Below are positions 20,371-32,394 of a stretch of 64,000 bases of DNA, piece by piece (the stretch's first letter is position 1; every line of letters starts with the position of its first letter). The notes beneath the pieces were generated by a model that saw only the letters and a list, made by a program, of their open reading frames with translations, was not told the DNA's origin and made no database searches. This DNA comes from Apodemus sylvaticus. Lineage: Eukaryota > Chordata > Mammalia > Rodentia > Muridae. The translations under genes and the position numbers were made by a program. The stretch covers positions 62,603,127 to 62,667,126 of the forward strand of contig NC_067495.1 of NCBI RefSeq assembly GCF_947179515.1, in the 5' to 3' direction.

Positions 20371-20884
20371 ATAACATAAAATAAATTCCCCCAATCTTAA
20401 TTAAAAACACCTGCACCACCAATGCAATAGAAAAAAGGGAGGAAATATGACAGATCAAACTAAAAGGTTGAAAGTAAATGAATAATAGAAGAATGGAAAA
20501 AGGATCAGGGAAAAGGAAAAAAGATTTTTTTAAATGGAAAAATATGAAGGAGAGAAGTAAAAAAAATCCAATTAAAGAATAAAATAAACAAATAGAATTA
20601 CATAAAAGTGAGAAAAATGGAAAGAAAAAACTGGAAAAAAGAATAATAAGGCCAAAAGTTGTCTTTGCTGTGGCTCTTGGGTTGAAAAGTCTCTGTCTAG
20701 GCCTTCTGTTGGAAATCCCCAGGAGTGGGTGGGGTTAGTGAATCATAGCTGAGGCCTATTGTAATGAGTCTCAGCTTCTGTTAGGCTGGTGCTGTACTAG
20801 TCTGAGTTCTGCTTCACGGTTCCCACTAGTCTGTTAAGTGTGGCACATCTGCGGCAGGAGCAGATTCATTCTAGAAGTTCTGTA

Positions 20885-21235
20885 TGCTTGCATGTGTGTA
20901 TGTAAAATTTAGAGGCCAAGGGATAAGCTCAGATGTCATCACCATAGACATTTTTTGAGATAAGGTTTGTCACTGTCCTGAAGCTTGTCAACTAGGCTAG
21001 GCTAGCTAATTAGTGAGCCTCAGGGATCCTTCTGTTTCTACCTCCTCAGTGCTGAGATCATATGCATGTAATTCCATATAGGCTACCATACTTGGCTTTC
21101 TGTTGTTGTTTTTGAGATACGGTCTCAATGTGTTAACACTGGCTTTCCTGAAACTACTATGTAGACCAGGACTGTCTTGAACTCACAGAAATCCACCTAC
21201 TTGTTCATCCCAGGTGCTAGGATTATATGGGCTTT
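20885..21235 (-). repeat. Two antisense SINEs (B4-like, then B1)
   Basis: 20935-21090 has ttgagataaggtttgtcac and cctcagtgctgagatcatat. 21105-21230 is a B1 reverse copy (tttttgagatacggtctcaa, gaactcacagaaatccacc). Confidence 0.6.
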
Positions 21236-21239
21236 TTTG

Positions 21240-21550
21240 GTGGGTGGGGGCATGGCCTCTGGGGATCAAACTTAGGTCATTGTACTTGGAAGGGAAGTGC
21301 TTAATCAACCAGACTATCTCTCCAGATATTTTTTTTTTATTTTTTTGGTTTTGTTTTGTTTTATTTTTTTTGTTTTTGTTTTTGTTTTTGTTTTTGTTTT
21401 TGTTTTTTGAGACAGGGTTTCTCTGTATAGCCCTGGCTATCCTGGAACTCACTTTGTAGACCAGGCTGGCCTCGAACTCAGAAATCTTCCTGCTTCTGCC
21501 TCCCAGAGTGCTGGGATTACAAGCGTGTGCCACCACCGCCTGGCCTCCCG
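21240..21550 (-). repeat. ID/B4-like SINE interrupted by a younger B1, antisense
   Basis: catggcctctggggatcaaa to cagactatctctccagatat is an ID/B4-like head. It is followed by T-rich (TTTTTG)n and a well-preserved reverse B1 at 21405-21545 (gagacagggtttctctgtat to gtgtgccaccaccgcctggc). The motif gatatttt on both sides may be the target duplication. Confidence 0.75.
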
Positions 21551-21659
21551 ATATTTTTATATGTGTGCCTAGAGCTACCAAAGCCTTGACAAAATTCAGT
21601 TAGTGTGGCTCCAAAAGCCCTGTTGGTAGGAGGCCAACAAAATGTCGATCCCCATAAGA

Positions 21660-22050
21660 CCCCAGTCTGTGTGCCCAGGGGTGTAGCAAATGTCTAAGCC
21701 ATGATGTCGTGGTTCACAGGTGAAATGTCCCCCATAGGCACATGTGCTTGAACAGTTGATCCCCAGATTGTGACACTGCTTAGGAAGGTTGTAGAACCTT
21801 TAGGATATGGAGCTTTGCTGGAGGATGTATGTCACTAGGGGTGGGCCTTGAGGTTTCACGGTCCAGCCCCACTTCTTGCTCACTACTTTCTGACTGCAGA
21901 GGCAATGTAACCAGCTGGCCTCCTGCTCCAGTAACTGTGCCTATCCTGCCACGACGGACTGTATCCCTTGAACTGTGAGCCCAAACAAGTCATTTCCTTA
22001 AGCTGTCTCTTGTCAGATATTTTGTCAGAGTAATGATGATAGTATCAAAC
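21660..22050 (+). mobile_element. MaLR-type LTR, sense
   Basis: Contains ggtgggccttgaggtttcac, actgtgagcccaaacaagtc and tgtcagatattttgtcagag, the 3' portion of a rodent MaLR LTR (ORR1/MT type). Confidence 0.6.
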
Positions 22051-22529
22051 ATTGTGCATTTCCAAATGCCTCAGGATATAGGAGATGCAAACAGACCACC
22101 CATTTTCTGTAGTGGAATGGGGGTGCTGCAGGGATTGAGAAATCCATGGGCCTGCCTCTATGCTGTTCAATGTCTCTAAGATCACCTGAAACTAGTTGTG
22201 CACCTTTCCATAGAAGATAGGAAACAGCAATCACTATATGCTTCACAGCCTGCAACCTTCACTACCTAAAGGTCTCAGTTTATGGCAGACTCCTAAGTTT
22301 CCATGAGCTTCTCCTCATGTCCATCTCCTGTTTGGCATTTATAACAGAGATTCTCTTGAATTGTGATTGATCTGCTGTCTGATCCCTAGAGCAGTTTAGT
22401 TCCAAACAAGAAGACTCTTCTCAAGATAGCTCAAGATAGCACTCAGAGGTGGTGGGCAATATAATGGGTTTCTACTCTAAAGCTATACAGGAGGATAGAC
22501 TAAATATAGAAGTAAAGAAAAAGATTTTC

Positions 22530-22678
22530 TGCTGGGCAGTGGTGGCACACACCTTTAATCCCAGCACTCTGAGAGGCAGAGGCAGGCAGATTCCTGAGTT
22601 TGAGGCCAGCTTGGTCTACAGAGTGAGTTCTAGAACAGCCAGCATCACACAGAAAAACCCTGTCTTGGAAAAAAAAAG
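22530..22678 (+). repeat. B1 SINE, sense
   Basis: Near-consensus B1 (gctgggcagtggtggcacac, ctttaatcccagcactctga, aaaaaccctgtcttgg) with an A-tail at 22669-22678. Confidence 0.92.
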
Positions 22679-22697
22679 ATTTTCTATGAGTCTAGGC

Positions 22698-22704
22698 TGT
22701 GGAG

Positions 22705-22768
<64 letters not shown>
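22698..22768 (+). repeat. (GA)n microsatellite
   Basis: About 30 near-perfect GA units following the B1 tail region. Confidence 0.95.
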
Positions 22769-22771
<3 letters not shown>

Positions 22772-23167
22772 TCGAATCTAATTTATTTCATTGTGTTTCT
22801 TCTTTGAGCATGACTACTAACAAACCACAACTAAGTCTCCTGAATGACCAACAACCACCAGCCACACTTCTTAAGGCCCTAGTATTTATATACCTTCTAA
22901 AAAAGTTACTAGAATCCCAAACATCACACAACCACAGAAACAATCTGCAGCTGGCAAAGCCATGCTTCTGATAGAGGGAAATCATAATCAGCTGCTAGGG
23001 ACAGTCTGAAGCAGCCCTACACCCCTACACCTAGAATTAAAATGAAAACACATTCCCATAATTTTTTCAAAGAATCAAAAGTTTCAGATTTCTCAAAAAA
23101 TATTGCTACATTTTATTTCATTGTAGCAATATTGCTACATAGTCTTCTTTTAAAATATAACCATTTA

Positions 23168-23378
23168 TGGGCTGGAGAGATGGTTAAGAAGTTAAGAAAT
23201 TTGGCCGCTCTTCCAGAGTACCTAGGTTTGATTCCCAGCACCCACTAGAATGGCAGCAGCTTGCAATCATCTATAACTCCAGTCACAGGTGATCTGACCC
23301 TCTCTTCTGGCCTCAGTGGCCCTCACATGATACACAGACATACATGCAAAAAACCCCATCCATACAAATTAAAAATAT
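23168..23378 (+). repeat. B3 SINE, sense
   Basis: gggctggagagatggttaag head, gattcccagcacccactag and gatctgaccctctcttctgg body, A-rich tail. Confidence 0.85.
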
Positions 23379-23469
23379 ATAAGCAATATAAGTATTTAAT
23401 ATTATAAGTTCCTAGGTATGACTCTACCTACCATCTCACAAATGTTTTCATTTTCATCCATGAAAAATA

Positions 23470-24190
23470 ACTCCCCCTTTCTTCACCATGTCTGCTTTCA
23501 CTCATTGTTTATTAAGAAATGTATTGTATAATTTATCACTATTTGAGGATTATACCAGATGTTATTCTGTTATTGATTTGCAGTTTAATTCCACTGTGGT
23601 CCAAAGACATACTTTGTATGACTTAAATTATTTAAAAAATTTGGGGTTAGTTTTGTGGTCCAGACATAGTCTATCCTGTTAAATGATTTTTCCTTGCAAA
23701 GAACTCTTACTCTGTTGGTGACATTCAGGGAGTTCCATCAATGTCAAAAGATGTTAAGTTGGTTGATGGTGCTGTTCCGATCCCTTACCCCTTACTGATT
23801 TTCTGTCTACTTATTTTATTGGTTACTGAGAGAGAAATGCTGATGTTTCCAAATATTATTGTAGAATTATCAGTCACTCCTTTCGAGTATATTAGCTTGA
23901 CTTGTTCAAGAGGTTTGAAGCTATGCTACAAGGTTCACATTAAATTTGAATTCAAATGTTTTGTTTCATGTTCTAACTCCTTGAATCTATTATAACAAAC
24001 CAGGGAATATTCCTAGAGTCTTTCTCAAATCATTGCTCTAGCTGTTCTGGTTGCCTTTAGGTTAGTGCTGTCATGGCAAAGCCTTTTCTTTTAGATTTAA
24101 TCTATTCACATTATATTTAAAGTAGGTTTCTTATGGGCAGATTAGAATTTGGTTTGCTTTTTATAAGTTGTCCAATTTTGTCTTCTTTTC
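23470..24190 (-). mobile_element. Old L1 ORF2 fragment, antisense
   Basis: Text such as ttaattccactgtggtccaa and ttccaaatattattgtagaa is the reversed RT region of an old L1. Many stops, no usable frame. Confidence 0.6.
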
Positions 24191-24204
24191 ATTTAATATA
24201 AACT

Positions 24205-24312
24205 CCAGCTCCTGGGGAGTTCTGATGCCCTCTTCTGGCTTTTCTAAGCACCTGTACTTACACACATCCTAACCACCATATACTCCTAAATAAAAATAAA
24301 TATTTAAAATAA
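24205..24312 (+). repeat. B2/B3 SINE 3' fragment, sense
   Basis: Begins inside the element (tgatgccctcttctggcttt) and ends in taaataaaaataaatattta. Confidence 0.7.
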
Positions 24313-24489
24313 ATGATGTAACTCTTGTTTCTTACCAACTTTGTCTCAGCATACTGAAGAAAATTATATGACATATGACAACCTTAATAAATTTATAAAA
24401 AGTTCTAAAAATTATTATCCATTTGTGATATAAATCTTTCTTGAAAACTAAGAATTAAAGAGAATTTTTCCAAGTTAGAGCAGTTATAA

Positions 24490-24650
24490 AAAACATAAGC
24501 CAGAAATGGTAGCATATGCCTGTAGTATCATTCTCACCTTGGAGGCAGAGGCAGAGGTAGGAGGAATGCCAAGAGTTCAAAGCTGGCCAGAGCCACTTAC
24601 TTAGAAAGGCTAGCTTAAAAGCAAAATCAATCAAATAACTAAAAAATAAA
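24490..24650 (+). repeat. B1/B4-like SINE, sense, diverged
   Basis: Blocks agccagaaatggtagcatat, cttggaggcagaggcag and gttcaaagctggccagagcc. Confidence 0.55.
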
Positions 24651-24821
24651 AGAAAAACTACAATGACATATTTCTGGGGAGACTATGTACTTTTCTTCTG
24701 TAATATGGGACAGGATGGTACATCTATTATGACTATATTTATTCAGTACAGTATCAGATGTCTTAGCTGTACTACGAGGCATGAAAAAGTAGAAAATTTA
24801 CTCAGATAAGAAGTAAAACTG

Positions 24822-24999
24822 GGGGCTGGAGAGATGCCTCAGTAGTTACGAGCACTGACTGCTCTTCCAGAGGTTCTGAGTTCAATTCCCAGCAACCACA
24901 TGGTGGCTCACAACCATCTGTAAAGGGATCTGATGCCCTCTTCTGGTGTGTCTGAAGACAGTGAAAGTGTACTCACATATAATAAATAAATCTTTAAAA
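24822..24999 (+). mobile_element. B2 SINE with perfect target-site duplication
   Basis: Full-length B2 (gggggctggagagatgcctc to aataaataaatctttaaaaa). Flanked by the 14-bp duplication AAGAAGTAAAACTG at 24808-24821 and 25000-25013, so a young insertion. Confidence 0.95.
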
Positions 25000-25054
25000 A
25001 AGAAGTAAAACTGCCTTTCCTTGCAGGTTGCATAATTGTATGTGTAGAAAATCT

Positions 25055-25200
25055 CAGATGTGTGTGATGGCTCATGACTGTAATCTCAATACTTGGGAGG
25101 CTGAGGCAGGGGGATTACTGACAGTTTGAAGCCACCCTGGCCTATATAGTGAGTTACAGGTCAGCCTGTCAAAAGAAAGAGAGAGAGAGAGAGAACATAA
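25055..25200 (+). repeat. B1-like SINE, sense, with (GA)n end
   Basis: gtgtgatggctcatgactgt, acttgggaggctgaggcagg, then an imperfect end into agagagagagag. Confidence 0.7.
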
Positions 25201-25597
25201 AATGTCAAATATTATATAACACAAACTAGGCCCAGGGAGACAGTTTAGTAAGTTCCCAAGATACAAACGACAATCATATTCTAGAGTGAACAACTGGACA
25301 CTGAAATATAAGTTAATAGTGTTCAGTAGTAAACATAACATAAAATAACTTCATTAATAAAATATGTATAAGATCTATATCATCAAAATTGCAAAACACT
25401 AATAAGAAAAGTCAATTTACACCAAAAATGAAAAGAAAAGAGATACACAGAGCATATTGTTATGAAGTTAGCTTGTCCCAAACTGATTTATAATATCATT
25501 TATCTTACTGAATTCTACACTTGAAATGGTTGCAGTGCAAAGTGTGTGTTATAAAGCATTGCCACACTAAAAAGGTGAAAAAAAATGTCAATGAACT

Positions 25598-25790
25598 TGA
25601 GCTGGAGAGATGGCTCTGCAGTTAAGTGCAAGTGTTGCTCTGTGAGCAGACCCGAGCTTCATTCTGCATATCTACAACCTGAGACTCTAGCTCCTTGCTT
25701 TCTTGGGCACTCACACAAATGTAGCACACACACACACACACACACACACACAGGCACCCATTAATAAAAATAAAAGATGTATTTTTTAAA
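25598..25790 (+). repeat. B3 SINE, sense, carrying (CA)n
   Basis: gagctggagagatggctctg head, gcacacacacac run at 25725-25752, taaaaataaaagatgt tail. Confidence 0.75.
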
Positions 25791-25800
25791 ATTCCAATAT

Positions 25801-25963
25801 AAACCAGGCGGTGATGGCACACACCTTTGATCCCAGCACTGGGGAGGCAAAGGCAGTCAAATCTCTGAGTTTGAGGCCAGCCTGGTCTATATAGTTTGAG
25901 GCCAGCCAGGGCTACACAGAAACAGCCTGTCTCAAAAAACAACAACAACAACAACAACAACAC
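25801..25963 (+). repeat. B1 SINE, sense, with (CAA)n tail
   Basis: ccaggcggtgatggcacaca to cagcctgtctcaaaaaac. A 15-bp block (gtttgaggccagcc) is duplicated inside at about 25871 and 25897. Confidence 0.87.
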
Positions 25964-26048
25964 ATTTCAATATAACTTCAGCAAAAATTGACAAGCTAAT
26001 TTCAAATTTACATAGAAGAATAAAGAAAACTGAAGAGCCAGGATAGTA

Positions 26049-26074
26049 AAAAAAAAAAAAAAAAAAAAAAAAAA
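26049..26074 (+). repeat. A-run
   Basis: About 26 consecutive A. No SINE body precedes it, so it may be the tail of an unrecognised retrocopy or L1 end. Confidence 0.85.
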
Positions 26075-26289
26075 CTGGAGGAATCTTGTTACCTTATTTT
26101 CAGGCTTATACAACTGTAACCAAGACAGTTTGAGTTTGGCAAGAGGACAGATACACAGATCACTGGAACACAATTGGAAAATTGAGGACTCTATTCACAC
26201 TTACCCAATTTTCACAGAGGCCAAAAAAAATCTTGTAATTCAGTGAGGAAAACTGACCTTTCAATAAATGGTATTGGCACAATGAGACA

Positions 26290-26830
26290 TTAAGATGGAC
26301 AAAATGATGACTGCTGACTACATTAGCTTTCTGTTACATATCAAATACCTGCAACAGTCAACTTATAAATGAAATAGATTTAGTTTGGTTTACAGGTTTT
26401 GATGTGAAAGAAAGTGTAAGAAAAAGGAAGGGTCCCGCATTTCTTCTGATAGAATGGCCCCACTAAACCCCACATTTTAAAGTTTCAATTGCATCCTATA
26501 TTAATTCCTTTTCCCATTGATGTGACCAAATACCCGATAAGAAGCAAGTTACAGGACCAATTTACTTTTTGGTTCCTGATTTGAGAGGGTACAGTCTATC
26601 GTGGCAGGGAAGGCATGGTTATGAGTGGCACACAGCTGGGGCCTAAGTTTGAGGTAGCTAGCGGTCAGAAAGCAGAGAACTTGGATAGGAAGGTGGGACC
26701 CACTTCCTGTTGCTAGGCTCCACCTCCAAAAAGAACCACAGCCTCCCAAAACATCAGTACTGCTCAGAAACCAAGCATTTGAACATGTGAGCCTGTGGAG
26801 GACGTTTCACATTTAAACCATAACGCTTCC
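26290..26830 (-). mobile_element. MaLR-type LTR(s), antisense, diverged
   Basis: Contains attaattccttttcccattg, gtgaccaaatacccgataag, and a tail gcatttgaacatgtgagcct then ggaggacgtttcac, an old relative of the ORR1/MT LTR in reverse. A second similar start at 26320-26340 (agctttctgttacatatcaa) suggests two fragments. Confidence 0.5.
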
Positions 26831-27369
26831 AAAGGAGCACCAACTTAGGGACCAAGCCTTGAAAACAGACCTCTTGAGGTACTAAAAAGCCAAACTGTAG
26901 CAATACCCTGAAATGACACAAAAATGAATTTAAAATGCATGCTAGATTTTCTCAAAAGAATGAGTCATATGATCAAGCAGAGGTTCACCTGATGCTTATT
27001 AAACAGAGCCCAGAAAACCTGGAGACTTCCTAGTTAGAGCCTGATGGGGTACAGACCAAAGAAACACCAAGCGCCCCGATCTGCAGCCTGAGCGCACTTT
27101 CAAATGTCTAAGTTGTTCTTTTCATCCAGTATGTCTCACCTTTAACAAAGCTCAGCACTGGAGACTATTCAGCTTCTGCGCCCCTCCTAGGAAGAACAAT
27201 ACAGTCTCGCTGGCTTCGATCCCAGCTTCACAAAGATGACGATGATAGAAAAATACATACCAGGGAGGAGAAAGAGAGGAGGGGCAAGAGGATAGAAACT
27301 GGGTGGGGGAACAGAAGATGGAGGTAAAGAGAGAGGGAGGGAGGAAAGAGAAAGCAAGAAATGGGTAGA

Positions 27370-27440
27370 AGAAGGAAGGAAGGAAGGAAGGAAGGAAGGA
27401 AGGAAGGAAGGAAGGAAGGAAGGAAGGAAGGAAGGAAGGG
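27370..27440 (+). repeat. (GGAA)n microsatellite
   Basis: About 17 GGAA units within a wider purine-rich tract (27245-27440). Confidence 0.95.
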
Positions 27441-27615
27441 TAGATGGGAAAAAAGCAGGAAAGGTGGCAGAGTATTAGCCCTTATATGCCCCAAATGTAG
27501 AACCTAAAACTGTAGCACTTCCAAAAGATAAGCACACTTTGGAAAATCTTAGTGAGTTTGTTAGGCAAATATTTCCAAGTAGAATACCAAAACACAATTC
27601 CAAAAGGTAAAAAAA

Positions 27616-27619
27616 GAAA

Positions 27620-27699
<80 letters not shown>

Positions 27700-27702
27700 A
27701 AA
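27616..27702 (+). repeat. (GAAA)n microsatellite
   Basis: About 21 GAAA units; the Lys/Arg/Glu frame across it is an artefact. Confidence 0.95.
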
Positions 27703-27976
27703 CTGCATTTCAACAAAATGAGAATCATCTGTTTTTGAAAAAAGATGTTACTACGAATACAAAGGTGGGGAAGATACTTCCAGAATTTGAAAATTTGAAA
27801 AGTATGCTGCCTGGACAGTTTCCCCTTTTAAAAAGCACCCTAGGGGGTGCAGATCAGTGGTCGATAGAGGATGCTCTCCGTGGGTGTGAGGCCATGGGTC
27901 CACACATGGGGACCAAAGAAAAGCTCTAATAAAATTGGGAAATTATCAAAGAGTAATTTTAGAACCTTGAATTAGA

Positions 27977-28066
27977 AAAAAAAGAAAGAAAGAAAGAAAG
28001 GAAGGAAGGAAGAAAAGAAAAGAAAAGAAAAGAAAAGAAAAGAAAGAAAAAAGAGAAAAATGTACA
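27977..28066 (+). repeat. (GAAA)/(GGAA)/(AAAAG) mixed purine repeat
   Basis: Compound repeat: gaaagaaagaaag, ggaaggaagg, then aaaagaaaagaaaag. Confidence 0.92.
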
Positions 28067-28079
28067 ATGAATTTGAGAA

Positions 28080-28335
28080 TGAGTGCGAGGCTGGCTCAAC
28101 TCAATTTCCAGTTCATTCTGTCTGCTTTCACGTCTGCTGACACTTAGAAGTCCCAGTCTCAGATTCCCATGAGCTGTGTCCTGTCTCCACTGCCCTCCAA
28201 CTCTCTACTCAGCCATGATAGTCTGTATCTTCTCAAACCATAAGCCAGAAGAAGGTCTTTTTTCCTTTAGGATGTGTCAGGTTTTTTTATTATTACAGTG
28301 ATGAAAAAGTCACTAATAATGGTACATTCTGGGAA
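28080..28335 (+). mobile_element. MaLR-type LTR 3' part, sense
   Basis: ctcaaaccataagccagaag then gatgtgtcaggtttttttat and aaaaagtcactaataatg match the end of an old rodent MT/ORR1-type LTR. Confidence 0.45.
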
Positions 28336-30085
28336 CCTAATGCCACTATGACATAATCGATGCAGTGTAATCAATAATGATGTACTGTATACTTGAAATC
28401 TGTGAACAGAGTAGATTTTAAATACTTTTAGCACACATAATTGATAACTGTTTCAGCAGATGGATGTGTTGTGATCACTGCAAAATGTCTAAGTTCAGTA
28501 TATCAAAATGGCAAAATGTACATCTTCATTCAATTTTTATTTGTCTATCATACCTCAATAAAGCTGAGGGAAAAAGTTACTACTGCTCTATATTAGTACA
28601 GGCCATGACTGCTTTCGTGGGCTTTCTATGGTTTACATTGGGCTTAGGAATCTCTAAGTGTTCATTCACGGGAAACTTTATCCTCAATGTGACAGACCAT
28701 CTGAGCTGTGGGCTCAGTGGAAGGTGGCTGGGTTACTTGGGACACTGCCTTTAGAAGGAATGAATGCTTGCTTCTCTTGGGCAATTAGTTCCCAAGAGGA
28801 GGAATTGTTCCGTGAAGAGGAATCCTTGTCCTTAAATCCCTCTGGCTTCCTGTCTTTGGCATATCTCAGTATGCATGGCCCTTGGGTAGAAGTCTAAATG
28901 CCCATGACTCCAACTCTGTCTGTATTATCCTCTTGCTCTTAACATGTATATATAGCCATCTAGTGTTAAAGGCACACACCTGCTGAAGACATTTTTTTAT
29001 GTAAACCATAAGATCATCCATTCTGGTAACTGCAACTTTGAATAGTTGCCTTGTATTTTCCCTACAAAGAATAGACTGAAGAAGGAACCATGTTGGCCAG
29101 TTCACATATAGTTCTACGTATTATGTGGCACTATAGTGCCTTTCTGGGTCTCACTGAAGAACGGCAGTGGAAGTGATTTTGAGCAATGTTCCTGGATGTT
29201 TGCTTTGCCTAAGGCTGAGAAACATCTGTGTAGATTCATGGGCAATGACCAGTGATTTGGATGAATGATCAGAGATTTGGAAGGGACGCAGTTTGAAAAT
29301 CGGTAGCAATGAGGTCTGTAGAAGAGGTAAGTGGATAGAACTCACAGAATAGACAGAATGTGAATAGTTCTGTGTCTTGTGAGAATGCTCACTGAATGAT
29401 AACAGGAGCAGAGGCAACTGAAGGATTAACTAGCTAGAGTGAAACTTTCTATGAATAGCAGTTTGCTTCTTTATTCAGATACTCCTATTATTGTCCAATG
29501 AACAGTGGCCATGGTAGCAGGGACCAAAGTAAGGAATGGGCCCAGCAATGTGGATTTCTATTCACAAAAGAACTGAGATTTGGTTCTCAGCACCCACATG
29601 GTGGTTCATAGTGTACCTAGACTTTTAGGATCTACTCAAGCCTGGTCTGATACATATTACTTCCATTTAATAATGGAGTGCTTTGTTTGTGGTTTGGTGA
29701 GTCAGATAATGCCTAGTTCATGGTGGATAGCTCAGATTGCACTAGTTCTCAAAGTGAAAGTAGTTTTCTGTAGTGGATTATAGAACTTTGTTCACAAATC
29801 CAAAGTGGCTGCCTTGTGATTCACCTACATAGGTTTGCCGAAGGTTCCAAACATAATTTCTGTTTATCCCTGACATTACACTATCATATTTGCAGAATAT
29901 AAGGCCTAAGAGGCAGAGTATCTTGCATGGTAACCTGGATCTATCACAAAGCCTTCTAATACTTGTGATGTCACTCAAAACTAGCAGCTTTCTGGGGCAC
30001 TTGATCAATGAACTGAAGTAGCAACCAAACCGAGGCTCATGATGCTTCCAAAGACTCTTGACTTTGGCAGAATGGGCCAATCAAT
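28336..30085. other. Mostly unique intergenic sequence
   Basis: No gene seen. A short B2-like snippet is at about 29580-29612 (ggttctcagcacccacatgg). The rest has no recognised element and only short random open frames. Confidence 0.4.
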
Positions 30086-30087
30086 AT

Positions 30088-30422
30088 CTGCCTCTTAGTT
30101 AGGATTTTACTCATGTGAAAAGCCACCATGACCAAGGCAACTCTTATAAGGACAACATTTCATTGGGGCTGGATTACAGCTTCAGAGGTTCATTCCATTA
30201 TCATCAAGGTAGAAGCATGGTAGCATCCAGACAGGCATGGTGCAGGAGAAGCTGAGAGTTCTACATCTTCATCTGAAGGCTGCTAGCAGAATATTGGCTT
30301 CCAGACAGCTAGGGTGAGGGTCTTATAGTCCACAGCCACAGTGACACACCTACTCCAACAAGGCCACACCTACTCCAACAGGGCTGCACCCTGGGCCAAG
30401 CATATACAAACCATCACAATTT
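30088..30422 (-). mobile_element. ORR1A-like MaLR solo LTR, antisense
   Basis: Complete-looking LTR: reversed ends cttagttaggattttactca and gccaagcatatacaaacc, with caaggcaactcttataagga, gctgagagttctacatcttc and ctactccaacaaggccacac between. No internal retroviral sequence adjoins it. Confidence 0.8.
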
Positions 30423-30528
30423 GATTTGACTTAAGGCCCACTCCACAAGATGGAACTGCCTAGGTGACCAAGAACCTGACACTAGATAGCCCAGGGACCT
30501 AGGGTAAAACCAAATACTAAAAGTGACT

Positions 30529-30646
30529 GCAAAAGTGACTAGTCCATGATTTTGCCCAGGAATGTGGAATCCTTAAGCTATAGCTGTCCACCAGAGGAGT
30601 CTTGTGTCTCACAGGAAAAGGCCTGATTTAGAATGACTACTTCTAT
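30529..30646 (+). repeat. Direct duplication, copy 1
   Basis: About 117 bp (ctgcaaaagtgactagtcca to agaatgactactt) repeated at 31656-31772 with about six substitutions (roughly 95% identity). Confidence 0.92.
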
Positions 30647-30689
30647 TAAAGTACGACTCTTCTGTTAAAGTAGAAAGTAAGAGTGAGAG

Positions 30690-31305
30690 TGCCTTAAATG
30701 AGATGTCTCCACCAAATCCCTCTCTTCAGGGTTCAGGGGACCCTGCAAAAGAGGAGACAGAAAGAGTGTAAGAGTCAGAGGGGATGGAGGACACCAAGAA
30801 AACAAGGCTCTCTAAATCAACAACGTGATAATCAGGCACATGAACCCACAGAGACTGAGATAGTATGTGTGGGGTCCGCACAGGTCTGCACCACATGCAG
30901 TCCTAGAGCTGAAAGGAGAGGTAGACACATGTGCCCATCCCTAACCCAGAAGCCGTCTCCAGTCGATAAGAGCCTCCCGCAAATGAAAATTGAGTTTTCT
31001 TCAAGGGAGCCTCAGTGGAGAAACAAGGGTAGGCTTCAGGCCCAGCCAGAAGTGGATGGCCAACAGAAAAGGAATTTAGTGGGCCTCTGTTTCTTGTGCA
31101 TTTTCTCAGGCTCTTTTCCTTCTGTTTGTTTGGTCCAATTTAGAAGTATTGGTATTTGTATTACTTTGTTATTATCATCTTTTAATGAGAGACAGAAAGG
31201 GGATGGGTCTGGATGGAAGGAGGAACTGGGAGGAGTAGAGGAAGGGGAATCATAAACAGGATATATTATGTTTGAAAAAGTCTACTTCTAATAAAAAGAC
31301 ATTTT
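30690..31305 (+). mobile_element. Old L1 3' UTR, sense
   Basis: gtccgcacaggtctgcacca, catccctaacccagaagccg, the purine-rich ggatggaaggaggaactggg block and a final ctaataaaaagac match the same element as 54175-54725. An apparent 185-codon frame here is chance. Confidence 0.7.
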
Positions 31306-31655
31306 ATAGTTTGGAACAAAGATAGCACCTTTGCTTGCAAAGTATGCAGTATATCTGCAAACCGTGGACAACCATCTATCAATCTGAAGGCTGGAAGTGA
31401 ATTTTGGGTTAGTAGGTGAAACTCTCAGGGGTGCAGGGAAAAGGTAGGATATGACATCATTGTGAAAGTTAAAGCAGACCACTGCTTCAGAAAAAGAGTG
31501 TGTTAATCACTGATAAATGGTCTTTCAGCAGAGAGATGAAATATAAAGTCAGAGGAAATGCTGTCAAGTTGGTTGACTGCTGATGTAGCCTGGGTCCTCT
31601 AAGTAGCAGGACAGATTAGATGTGTATAAAATATCTATGAGAGAAAATATGGAGG

Positions 31656-31772
31656 CTGCAAAAGTGACTAGCCCATGATTTTGGTCAGGTATGTGGAATC
31701 CTTAAGCCATAGCTGGCCACCAGAGGAGTCTTGTGTCTCACAGGAAAAGGCCTGATTTAGAATGACTACTTT
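31656..31772 (+). repeat. Direct duplication, copy 2
   Basis: Partner of 30529-30646, 1127 bp downstream in the same orientation. It is followed at once by a SINE (31775). Confidence 0.92.
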
Positions 31773-31774
31773 GG

Positions 31775-32075
31775 GACCAGGGAGATAGCCTTACAACCTG
31801 AGTCCAGATCCCCAGAATCCATGCAAAATCCAAACATGGTGGCACATTGCCTATAATCTCAGCATTCTAACAGTGAGATCAGAGGCAGAGGTAGAAGAAC
31901 CCTCCAGAAGCTCACTGGAAACTAGTCTGAAATAACATACTGGAGTGGCCAAATTTATTGCACTTTTAAACTCCAGAACATTTCTTATAGTGCTGGCTAT
32001 GGAACTTAGGGCCTTACACGAGATAGACCAGCACTCTGCCACTGAGATACATCCCCACGCCTGGATTTAAATAAA
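31775..32075. repeat. B4-like SINE (sense) and ID-like fragment (antisense)
   Basis: 31775-31930: aaacatggtggcacattgcc and gatcagaggcagaggtag. 31955-32065: gggccttacacgagatagac and gccactgagatacatccccac, a reversed ID/B4 right half. Confidence 0.5.
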
Positions 32076-32394
32076 GAAACATGCTTTTCTAACTCTTCAA
32101 TGCCACATAGCCCGAGAGGATAAGAACCAATCCACCGAGGATGGGGGAACAGAGAGATGGAGAAAACCTGGTTCTCAGGCGATGCTAAGCATCCCAACTC
32201 ACCAAGCTTATTTAGTACCTGCTCTTTATCTAGATTTTTGTTTTATGAGATTATAAATGCCATTTTGTAAATGGATTGGAATTGGTTTGTTGTTGTTTCT
32301 TGTTTTTATTGTTGTTGCTTGTAGCCAAGGCATGCTAACATACAAAGTCAGGACTAGTTTTTTTTTTTTTTTTTAATGTTTATTCTCCAGGAAT

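Noticed and set aside
30698..31255. 185-codon plus-strand frame
   Set aside because: Lies within an L1 3' UTR recognised by its purine-rich block and polyadenylation-type end.
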